DNA from: Chloroflexota bacterium
Lineage (GTDB): Bacteria > Chloroflexota > Dehalococcoidia > Lucifugimonadales > GCA-2722455
DNA length: 64,000 bases
Direction of reading: 5' to 3'
Assembly (NCBI GenBank): GCA_002722455.1
Contig: PBMB01000002.1
Span: 62,001-126,000, forward strand
Shown here: piece by piece, positions 35,783 to 43,700 of the stretch
How positions within the stretch are numbered: position 1 is the first letter of the stretch
How the letters are laid out: each line of letters opens with the position of its first letter
Position numbers and translations under genes: made by a program
The notes under the pieces: generated by a model
The model's input: only the letters and a program-made list of their open reading frames with translations
Told to the model about the DNA's origin: nothing
The model's database searches: none

Positions 35783-36087
35783 TTAGTAATTGTAAATCAT
35801 TTCTTCTTGATTAGATAATTCTTCTCTTTTTAATTCTTTATAATTTTCAAATCCTTGATTATTTGCATAATGTGTTATTGCAATGGATATTTCAGTTTTT
35901 AGATTCTTTAACTGATTATCTTCTTTCATAAACAAAAGGTAATCTGCGTCTTTTGTGTTAATAAGATTTTGTTTTAGATAAAGAGCTATCTCAGATTTTG
36001 TTTTTTGTTTTTTGTTATTTGGTCTCTTTTTAAATATGCTTTTTTGATCTCGTTGTCTTTTTCAATCAAATATTTCGGCTCAAACAT
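35783..36087 (-). pseudogene. Frameshifted gene with aromatic motif (possible -1 frameshifting)
   Basis: An ATG at 36087 with an AGGT site opens a frame (MFEPKYLIEKDNEIKKAYLK) that stops after 33 codons. The -1 frame continues for about 70 codons and ends with ANNQGFENYKELKREEL, the aromatic motif shared with other proteins here. The switch region ACAAAAAACAAAAAACAAAA contains A AAA AAC in the zero frame, a canonical bacterial -1 slip heptamer. The joined product would be about 101 residues and soluble. It is either a pseudogene, a sequencing deletion in an A-run, or programmed frameshifting. Confidence 0.6.
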
Positions 36088-36118
36088 TGTTTTACCTCGT
36101 TTCCCTGATATTCAATAA

Positions 36119-36436
36119 TTAAGTATCGCAAGAATATTTGAATTCGATAGGAATAGATTTATTAAAAATTGAAAAATAAAGATTGATTTCTTCTATAATA
36201 GGTTCTTCATCAACATAATCAGAAATATTTTGTTCATCAAAATATTCTTCTGATTCTTGGTTTATAAGCCAGCTTGAAGAAATATTTGATAATCTATCTT
36301 GTATTTGGTTTTTGATGTTACTTTCAAATTGTGCATTTGTGTAGTCAAATACTTTTCCGTTGGCATAAACAAGATCGATTTGCCAACCATTAATAAGATA
36401 TTCAAAAGTTACAATAATTTTCACAATAGGATTCAT
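36119..36436 (-). CDS. Hypothetical small acidic protein
   Basis: 105 residues from the ATG at 36436, chosen for its GGAG site; the frame is open further upstream. A beta-like N-terminal half (NPIVKIIVTFEYLINGWQ) is followed by an acidic middle and a C-terminal Cys. No membrane segment. It lies 31 bp upstream of the frameshifted gene, probably in the same transcript. No family recognised. Confidence 0.55.
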   Translation of the reverse strand: MNPIVKIIVTFEYLINGWQIDLVYANGKVFDYTNAQFESNIKNQIQDRLSNISSSWLINQESEEYFDEQNISDYVDEEPIIEEINLYFSIFNKSIPIEFKYSCDT

Positions 36437-36834
36437 AGTTTTTCTCCAGTTCATAATATAAAGTAAAATCAATCATATCAAAAAACGCCTAACGATTCAA
36501 CTATAAAAATCATTTTTTATTATTTTAAATTTTTTATTTTAGGTCATTAAAATTAACTATTTTAAAAGAATTAATATTCTTATTTTTATTTATATTTTTT
36601 ATAAAAAAATAACTGGTTTCAATTCCGCATACGTCCCGCAACGTTTTTAAACACATTTATTTTTTCTTTATTTTGTTATCTTTGTAAATTTAAGATTACA
36701 ATATTACTAATATTATTGTTTTTATTCTTTTTTTTACTTGCTTTAAAGTGATTTTTAAACAATTCGTTTTTTTTCAATTTTATTGTGATTTATTATAAAA
36801 ATGAATAAAAGCCATAAGGTTTTAATCTGAAAAA
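36437..36834. other. AT-rich 400-bp region without a gene
   Basis: No ORF with an SD site, no strong hairpin and no repeat was found. A short patch of higher G+C near 36620-36650 is the only irregularity. Confidence 0.4.
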
Positions 36835-37299
36835 TTACTCTCCATAAGTAAGTCCTTTTCCTGAATGATTTTGTTTTAGTCCCTCCGCCAGTTCAGGAGG
36901 AATATAATTTTCATCATGTTTTGCCAACACCTCTGTTGCTCTTATAACTTCTTTGTCTATTAATGTTCCTTGCGCAACAATACCTTGACCTTCTTTAAAA
37001 AGATCAGGGAGTATTCCTTCATAATTAATCGTAATTATTTCATTGTTGTCATGTAAATCAAACTCAATATATAAATTTTTAGGGTCTCTCTTTAATGAGC
37101 CTTCGACAACCATGCCACCTACTCTTAATCGTTGTCCAATTTCAGGTTTTTTGCCGTCAATACCATGAACAATATCAGTTGGCATATAAAACAGATTTAC
37201 ATTTTGTCCAAGTGCATAAATGATTAAACCTGTTGCAATGCTGCACCCGGCTATAACTAATGATATTGCACCAAATCTTTTCATTCTTCTTTTATTCAT
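36835..37299 (-). CDS. ccmE: Cytochrome c maturation haem chaperone CcmE
   Basis: 154 residues, usual length. It carries haem in the periplasm to the CcmF/H ligase. An N-terminal membrane anchor (about 8-28) precedes the OB-fold beta-barrel with [14 protein letters not shown]. The conserved haem-binding H128 and Y132 lie in [11 protein letters not shown]. No other ccm gene is in the window, which is unusual because ccmABCDEFGH normally form one operon. The start region is a 40-bp tandem duplication, with a 9-bp inverted repeat just upstream. SD support for the ATG at 37299 is poor; an alternative ATG is at 37284. Confidence 0.93.
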   Translation of the reverse strand: MNKRRMKRFGAISLVIAGCSIATGLIIYALGQNVNLFYMPTDIVHGIDGKKPEIGQRLRVGGMVVEGSLKRDPKNLYIEFDLHDNNEIITINYEGILPDLFKEGQGIVAQGTLIDKEVIRATEVLAKHDENYIPPELAEGLKQNHSGKGLTYGE

Positions 37300-37341
37300 A
37301 AATTATTAAACCAAATCTTTTCATTCTTTTTTTATTTATAA
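37270..37341 (-). repeat. 40-bp-period tandem duplication of the ccmE start region
   Basis: Two 32-bp copies (37270-37301 and 37310-37341) differ at two positions and are spaced by 8 bp. The copy nearer ccmE carries the ATG. In the upstream copy it has become ATA, but that copy keeps a downstream ATG opening a 10-codon frame ([10 protein letters not shown]) whose stop overlaps the ccmE ATG. Confidence 0.8.
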
Positions 37342-37362
37342 GTTTATCCCACTTAAACTTAT
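37338..37362. promoter_or_regulatory. Nine-bp inverted repeat upstream of ccmE
   Basis: ATAAGTTTA/TAAACTTAT, perfect arms with a 7-nt spacer. It abuts the duplicated start region and lacks a T-run, so an operator is more likely than a terminator. Confidence 0.4.
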
Positions 37363-37426
37363 AGAAAAAAGAAAGATGAAAATCAATTATACTTTCAAAA
37401 ACAAATATTGAAATAAGTGATTGTTT

Positions 37427-37639
37427 TTATAAAAATAGAAAATTGAAAAAACAAAGAAAATAAGAAAACGTGAAAATAAATGTAATAAGTAAAAGATAAA
37501 GGTAATGTATATTAGATTTAAAATCACGTTGTTCGATATTTAAGCACAAAACAAATCCATAAATATTAAGAAAAAGAACTCCTTGTATTTTTGTTTTTAT
37601 CCTATTCTTTATGAAAAGAAAAGTCAATAAAAATAACAT
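37427..37639 (-). CDS. Possible small two-helix membrane protein
   Basis: 70 residues with hydrophobic segments at both ends (MLFLLTFLFI and a C-terminal Phe/Leu-rich helix) around a polar centre with one Cys. There is no clear SD site before the ATG at 37639 or the TTG at 37645. It fills an otherwise empty stretch. Weakly supported. Confidence 0.3.
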   Translation of the reverse strand: MLFLLTFLFIKNRIKTKIQGVLFLNIYGFVLCLNIEQRDFKSNIHYLYLLLITFIFTFSYFLCFFNFLFL

Positions 37640-37720
37640 TTCCAAAATAAAAAGATTGTAAAGCTGAATATTTTTTGATATTGTCTTTTTTTTAATATTT
37701 AGAAAAAGGTTTTGTAAGAG

Positions 37721-38284
37721 ATGTCAAGAATATCAGACTTAAAAGCTGCTTATAGCAGAATAGAAAAAAGAGAAAATAAAATAAAAGAAATAAAAGATAT
37801 TGTTCAGAAAAAAGGTGATGTTTTAAGTTTTTCTTTTTCTGGTTGGATTATAGTGGCTGTTTTATTGCTGTTTATTGATTTTTTTGTTTTATTATTAAAC
37901 AGTTTTAATTTTAAAATTGAAGATCCAACAAAAATAATATTTATAATTATTGCTTCATTATTTATATTTCCGACTTTAGCTGTTTTAAATTATGGGTTTG
38001 GAATTTTAAAAGCAGAGCTAAAAATAAAAAAAATAAATGAAGAAGATCAATTAAGAAAATCTGATTTGTCTATATCTAATGAGAACGTAGATCTGTTATT
38101 AAAGGAATTAGAAGATATGACAGACGAAGAAGTAGATGATATACCAAGTTTTATAGTAGAAGATATTATAGAAAAGAAAAAAATTAAAGAAGAAAAAATA
38201 GTAAACTCTAATTCAAATAAACTAAAAAAAGCGTCAATGAGAGAAAAAACAGAAAAATTAAATCTTGAAATAGAAAATATTTAA
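37721..38284 (+). CDS. Coiled-coil/two-membrane-helix protein
   Basis: 187 residues. An N-terminal coiled coil (1-32), two hydrophobic segments (about 40-63 and 73-97) and a long charged coiled-coil tail (about 100-187). It has the architecture of the larger coiled-coil/membrane proteins here but only one helix pair. It is followed at 18 bp by a second gene of the same layout, presumably in one operon. Function unknown. Confidence 0.65.
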   Translation: MSRISDLKAAYSRIEKRENKIKEIKDIVQKKGDVLSFSFSGWIIVAVLLLFIDFFVLLLNSFNFKIEDPTKIIFIIIASLFIFPTLAVLNYGFGILKAELKIKKINEEDQLRKSDLSISNENVDLLLKELEDMTDEEVDDIPSFIVEDIIEKKKIKEEKIVNSNSNKLKKASMREKTEKLNLEIENI

Positions 38285-38302
38285 TTAAAGAGAGAATGCG
38301 AA

Positions 38303-38884
38303 ATGGAAATAAAAAAAGCAGAAAAATTATTTAAAGAACTAGAAAAAAAATCAAGAAAAATATCAAAAAGAATGGATAAAAACTCTTGTTTCAAAGAAAT
38401 AGAAAAATTTCTATTGGAAGCTTCATTTTTTTCATTTTTTATATTCTTCATTTTATTTATGGAATCAGGTACTTATTTTGAGCTTTTACCTGAATCAATG
38501 ATTTTTCTTAAATTCTTTATTTGTCTTTTTTTGACTTGTTTATTAGATTATTTGATTTTCATAAGAAGATTGTTAAAGGTAATTAAAAAGAGACAAAATT
38601 GGTGGAATAAAACAGACAAAATAAAAGAAAAAAGAGATCTAATAAAAAAAGAACTAGACGACATTATTCTTGAAAATATAGATATCTATTTTAAAGAAAT
38701 AGAAAACTTAGAAAAAGAAGATAAATTAAATTCGTTACATAATGTTCTTGTAGATGAAGTAATAAAAACAAAAAAAGAAAAACTAAGAAAATTGTCAAAA
38801 AGACAGTCGGAAATACAAGAAATATCAAATCTAGAAAAAGAAATAAATGCAATAAATAATCATTCGGTATTGGTAAATGATTAA
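38303..38884 (+). CDS. Coiled-coil/two-membrane-helix protein
   Basis: 193 residues, same layout as the preceding gene: N-terminal coiled coil (1-35), two hydrophobic segments (about 40-58 and 66-88), then a charged coiled coil to the end. The SD site AGAGAGAA is weak. A terminator follows. The pair probably arose by duplication and may form hetero-oligomers, which is inference. Confidence 0.65.
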   Translation: MEIKKAEKLFKELEKKSRKISKRMDKNSCFKEIEKFLLEASFFSFFIFFILFMESGTYFELLPESMIFLKFFICLFLTCLLDYLIFIRRLLKVIKKRQNWWNKTDKIKEKRDLIKKELDDIILENIDIYFKEIENLEKEDKLNSLHNVLVDEVIKTKKEKLRKLSKRQSEIQEISNLEKEINAINNHSVLVND

Positions 38885-38888
38885 AATG

Positions 38889-38915
38889 AAAAAAGACAGT
38901 ATCAACTGTCTTTTA
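38889..38915. terminator. Bidirectional rho-independent terminator
   Basis: AAAAGACAGT/ACTGTCTTTT stem with a 4-nt loop, between convergent genes. Confidence 0.8.
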
Positions 38916-39621
38916 TTATTTCAAATCTTTCAATTTTCAAATTAGCATAACCTTTACGTCTTTTAAAGTTAGGCGACTTAGGGTTGGTATACATTTTAAC
39001 AAAATCTTGTGAACGTTCTTTTACAATATCGATTATACTTTCTGTAATACCACCTCTGACAAAAACAATAGCTATTGAATTATAAGCGGTGTGTTCAGTT
39101 AAGTCTTTAGTTGTCATTTTGTCGCTTTCTTCAATCTTTTCTTCATGTGATTTGATTTGATCCATAAGCTTTTGAATATTCCAACCTACTCTTGAATAAT
39201 TTTTATACAACTCAGAGTCTTCACCTTCTTCTTGATATGATTGAATAACCTTTTTATAGTTATTGATGTGTTGATTAGCATTTTTCTTTATAAAGTCTTT
39301 ATGGTGTTGGCAAGCTTTTTCTTTTCCATATTTGTCATCTACATGATAATGGTAGCCTAAACCATTATTTACATAATTATGGTTTGAGCATAAGATAAAA
39401 GGTGTTAAAATGTTTTCACTTTCGTCAATGATATGTTTAATGCTGTCTTTAAACATTGAGTAATCATATTCATAAACCTCATGTTCTGCTTTAAATCCAG
39501 ATTCAGACTCATCGGTGTGACTAGTAATGAAAGAGACCATTTCTCTTGAAAAGTGACCAGCATAAGAGTTCGTATGGATAACAATTAACTCATAATCTTT
39601 TGTTTCTCTATGATGAAGCAT
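38902..39621 (-). CDS. Hypothetical soluble protein
   Basis: 239 residues from the ATG at 39621; the frame is open further upstream, but a consensus promoter lies there. It begins with a hydrophilic strand region (KDYELIVIHTNSYAGHFSREM). A His-rich middle (NGLGYHYHVDD) and a helical section follow, and the end is basic (FKRRKGYANLKIERF). No membrane segment. AGGAGG lies 13 nt before the ATG, slightly far. It has its own promoter and so is probably separate from the RHS operon upstream. No family recognised. Confidence 0.6.
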   Translation of the reverse strand: MLHHRETKDYELIVIHTNSYAGHFSREMVSFITSHTDESESGFKAEHEVYEYDYSMFKDSIKHIIDESENILTPFILCSNHNYVNNGLGYHYHVDDKYGKEKACQHHKDFIKKNANQHINNYKKVIQSYQEEGEDSELYKNYSRVGWNIQKLMDQIKSHEEKIEESDKMTTKDLTEHTAYNSIAIVFVRGGITESIIDIVKERSQDFVKMYTNPKSPNFKRRKGYANLKIERFEIIKDS

Positions 39622-39652
39622 ATACTTTAATGTTCCTCCTGTTCGTTTCAGT

Positions 39653-39681
39653 ATTATATATAAAAAATCATAAAAATTCAA
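39653..39681 (-). promoter_or_regulatory. Sigma70 promoter
   Basis: On the minus strand: TTGAAT, 17-bp spacer, TATAAT, about 30 bp before the ATG at 39621. It separates the gene at 38902 from the RHS operon. Confidence 0.75.
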
Positions 39682-39689
39682 GTTTTTTA

Positions 39690-40214
39690 TCATACGTCAA
39701 TGGCGATATCAAATACCTTGTTAATATAAAATGGACAATTATCTTTTTTATTATAAATAACTTTTGCATAGTGTGCTCTTAGTCTTTCAATATAATGATT
39801 GCCACAAGAATTGCCAATAATAACATCAGGAGAGCCGAAAGAAACTTTTGTTTCGTGTGTAATAAGATTATTAACTAGATGAGATTCAACAATTTCTCCT
39901 TTATCATTTATATAATTAAAAACTAAAAGGTTAATACAACGTTCAGTATTGAGATCTTCTTTTACATTTTTATAAATTTGAGATTGAGAATGATTATCTG
40001 AATATTCTTTAATATATATTACTTTAAGACAATCTTCACCATTAATAATTGTTGAAACCATTTGTTCAGAAGTGATTTCATTTTTTTTGATTTCACTTTT
40101 AATATATCGATCAACAATCCAACCTTCTATATTAAATAAAAAATAATGCAGTGACAAAAGTGATAAGATCAACACTCCTAAAATAATGAATATGGTTTTT
40201 AAAAATTTAATCAT
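39690..40214 (-). CDS. Membrane-anchored Cys-pair protein (candidate immunity)
   Basis: 174 residues, last gene of the RHS operon, 3 bp after its neighbour. One N-terminal hydrophobic segment (about 5-27) anchors a domain that should be periplasmic. The domain has Cys residues in EDCLKVIYI and ERCINLLVFNYIND, plus a second pair near the C-terminus (NSCGNHY, DNCPFY). The spacing C-x(35-40)-C followed by a hydrophobic strand recalls the proteins at 45217 and 45633. Location beside a secreted toxin suggests immunity, which is inference. Confidence 0.6.
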   Translation of the reverse strand: MIKFLKTIFIILGVLILSLLSLHYFLFNIEGWIVDRYIKSEIKKNEITSEQMVSTIINGEDCLKVIYIKEYSDNHSQSQIYKNVKEDLNTERCINLLVFNYINDKGEIVESHLVNNLITHETKVSFGSPDVIIGNSCGNHYIERLRAHYAKVIYNKKDNCPFYINKVFDIAIDV

Positions 40215-40217
40215 AGT

Positions 40218-40532
40218 TTATCTTTGTTTTTTTAAATAACAAATCTTCTCATTATAAGATTCGTCTAGGTAAAAATAAAAGAAATAATCCTCTGCAATAA
40301 TAATATTAGTCATATCATTTTTTATAGGAATATCACAATGTCCTATATTAATATTTAAATTTTTTTCAATTTCTCTTTTGTTCTCAATAAAGACTTCTTC
40401 TTTTTTATCTTCATATTCTATTTTTATTTTTGGGTAAATAAAATTATTCAAATACAAAATCCCTAAAATAAATAATACGAAAAAAGTAAGAATAGAAGTC
40501 AATAGGATTATCGATATATTAATTTTATTCAT
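40218..40532 (-). CDS. Membrane-anchored Cys-pair protein (candidate immunity)
   Basis: 104 residues. An N-terminal membrane helix (about 7-30) is followed by a small domain with Cys in GHCDIPIK and KICYLKK, 40-odd residues apart. AGGAGG precedes the ATG, which lies inside the end of the upstream gene. Second gene after the RHS toxin. No family recognised; immunity is inferred from position and topology. Confidence 0.6.
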   Translation of the reverse strand: MNKINISIILLTSILTFFVLFILGILYLNNFIYPKIKIEYEDKKEEVFIENKREIEKNLNINIGHCDIPIKNDMTNIIIAEDYFFYFYLDESYNEKICYLKKQR

Positions 40533-40788
40533 TAATTTGCCTCCTGCAAATAATAATTTTTTTATTTATTTTGTCTTTTTCCATATAATAATTTTTTATA
40601 ACATTCTTGTTTTTTTTTGTTTTACAATTTAAAATTCCATAATAAAGACCTTCATACTTTTGTGATATTTCAATATTTAAAATATCTTTAAAACCTTGTG
40701 GGTAAGGATTTATATTAGTAAGAAATGAAAGATAAAAAACAATGTATAAAACAAAACCAATAACTACGCCAAAAAAAACATTTTTCAT
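40525..40788 (-). CDS. Membrane-anchored Cys-pair protein, first gene after the RHS toxin
   Basis: 87 residues from the ATG at 40788, or 91 from the GTG at 40800 that overlaps the toxin stop. One membrane helix (about 1-24) and a small basic domain with Cys in ILNCKTKK and IIICRRQ. Immediate downstream position and translational coupling make it the leading candidate for immunity against the RHS C-terminal domain. No sequence family recognised. Confidence 0.6.
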   Translation of the reverse strand: MKNVFFGVVIGFVLYIVFYLSFLTNINPYPQGFKDILNIEISQKYEGLYYGILNCKTKKNKNVIKNYYMEKDKINKKIIICRRQINE

Positions 40789-40792
40789 ATAT

Positions 40793-43700
40793 TTACTCAC
40801 AACTACAATTTATATATTTATAATATTTTGGTTTTTCAGAACCAACAACAGTACTTTCATACGCTTTATGATCACTAAATCGAACTCCCATAGTAGATGC
40901 AGAAATAGTTTTTTCTTGGTCTACAACTAAACCAATATGACCAGATGAATATTCATCCCCCGATTTGACAATCAAATCTCCAGCACTAGATTCAGATTTT
41001 TTTATTTCTTTAAAATATTTGGAAATATTACTATTGCTTTTATAAAAAGCATTAGCTCCAAAAACTTTATAAGAGTCACGTGACGGCATTTCAAATCCAT
41101 TCTGTCGATATAAATAATCAACAAAGATATTGCATTTATTAATACCAGAAAAATGATGATCAGTGCTGTCATATATATAAGGTCTTATAGTATTTAAAAT
41201 CCCACCATACCTAAAAAAATCCATTCCTTTAAAACCGATTTTATCATACTTTCCCCATCTCCAACTTTCATTTATATTATTTTTCTTTTCTTTAATATAA
41301 TGTTCTTTATAAGCAGATTTTAAAACCTTTTGACCTACATTTTTGCAAGAGCATAATCCTTTGGTATCTATATAGTTTATATGGTTGTTATTTACATAAA
41401 TATATGGATTAGAGCCATCATATAACTTTAATGGATCAATTTGAAGATACCTTTTTAATTTATGAGAATAATCTCTATTATAATTATAATACAACCCTGT
41501 CACCTCGTCTTTATATTGACCTAAATACATAACAAAACTATTGTTTGTGTTGTTTTCAAAGCCATAATCAAAATATTCAATATTTCCATTCATATCCGTA
41601 GTAGCTTTAATTGTGTTTTCTGACGAATAATGATTAAAATATAACTGTCCTTTATAATTATAACCTATAATTTGCCAATTTAAATAGATAAATGATTTAA
41701 ATTCACCATTTATTTCTTCTTCAATCATTTTTCCTTCATTGTCATAGTAAAAATATTTCACAATATCATGAAGTGGATAAACAGCTTTTGCTCTTTCACC
41801 TTTAAGATTGTAACTATATTTAGCAATCAATTGATTGTCTTTGTTAAATACTTCTAATATTTCATTCCTATCTCCATAAACAATAGTCATGTCATCAATT
41901 AAAATCATATTTCCTGATATATCATAATCAGCTAATTCTGAATCTATTTGATTGCTATTCTTCTTATATTTATACTTATCACCAAAGAAAGAAGTTTTTA
42001 TATTGCCATTCTCATCGAATTTTCTTTTATATTCAATTTTGGTTTTTTCTTTTTTATCTTCGATTAACTTTTCTTCTATTTTATTTATTTTTTCTAATTG
42101 ATTCTTTTTGTCATACATAAATCTATAATCAAAAACATTATCTTCATTTGAGTATTTTATGTTTTTGATTCGACCTTTTTCAATAAGAACTTTTTCTTCA
42201 AATAAGCCGTTGTGTTCATTAGTTAAAAGATTTAAATGGTCAAAAGATTTAGAAACTTTAATACCATTACCATATTCAAATGAATGATAGTCATTACCAC
42301 CATTAAAAACAAGATCTTTAATAACAATAGAATCATTAAATGAAATATCGGTAAGAACGTTATTTTCATCAAATATATATTGCACTGTATTGCCAGAAGG
42401 ATAGGTTAATTTATCTTTCTCAGCTTTAAATGTAGATTCTTTTCCATCAAATTTGTTTATTTGCTCATAATAAAGTTTATTATTGTTGATAGTTAATGAG
42501 TCATTGTTTTTTGAAATTTTAAGTTTATTCTTATCAGGATAAGAATAAATAGTGTCAGGTTGTCCTTCTTTTTCTATGCGAATAATCTTCTCACCGTCAT
42601 AATATCTTTTTTCTTTAATTCCATTTCGGTTAATCGTAACAACTGAATCTGTTTTAAGATATTCTTCTTCTCCATATTCTTTTGATTCAAAATAAATACG
42701 ATTTTCTGTTTTTGATTCTTTGTACTTAACTTTATTTGTGGTTGTAATAGTTGTAAGATCTTTGTCGTATTCATATGTAAATATTTTTTTATTTCCGACT
42801 TTTATATAATCAGGTTTATTGTCAGAATTAATAAAGACCTCAGAAGCAACATGATTCATTTTGTATTTATGTAAAATACCATTTTTTTTGTTTTTTTGTG
42901 AATGAAAGTAATCAGCTTCATTTTTAGACTTAACACTTGATACATTGCCATCTTCATATGAAAAAGTCTTATCTTCAATAATTTGGTCTTTATAATATAC
43001 TTTAATCTGTTCAATATTATTATCAGGTTGATAAAAATATTCTTCTTTATAATCGTTATGTAATTTTGTCTTTAAATGATTCCAAGCATCAAAGTTCTGT
43101 GTTATGATCTGAGTTTCTTTTGTTGCTTTGTCATATTCTTTTATTTCTAATTGATTACCTTCAGCATCAAGAGTAAACTCTACTTTAACATTATCGTTTT
43201 CAATAAGTGTATTATATCCTAATGAGTTGAAGTCATAAAAAGTGACATCTTCATTAAAACTAACTTTTTTAGGTTGATTGAATTCATTGTAATTTTCATA
43301 TATAGTTTTTTCTACGAGAGAATCGTCTTCAAATTTTTTATATTCTTTTAAATTGCCGTCTTGATGATATGCATACTCTTCAATCAAACTGTCATTTATA
43401 AATAATTTTTTAATTTGATTCTGTTTATTGAATTCATTTAGAATAGTGCCACTTAGTTCTTCTCCTTTAAATACCTCTATTTTATAAAGAATTAAACCAT
43501 CATAATGATAAACCATTTTATTGTCATTTATAGAGATCGACTTTTCAAGATAATAACCATATTGATTGTTATTTGTATATTCAATAGTAGTAAGCTCTTT
43601 TGTTTTTTTATTTAGAATACTTGTAGGTAAATTGCTTCCATAGCCTTCTTCTTTCAAATATTCATATTTAAAAGAAGTTGTCTCTTTTTTAGACTTTATT

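Noticed and set aside
36437-36834. Replication origin in the AT-rich gap
   Set aside because: No DnaA-box cluster, iterons or replication gene nearby, and the whole window is similarly AT-rich.
38902-39693. Start of the 38.9-kb gene at 39693
   Set aside because: A consensus promoter lies inside that extension, and the ATG at 39621 is the first one after an AGGAGG site.
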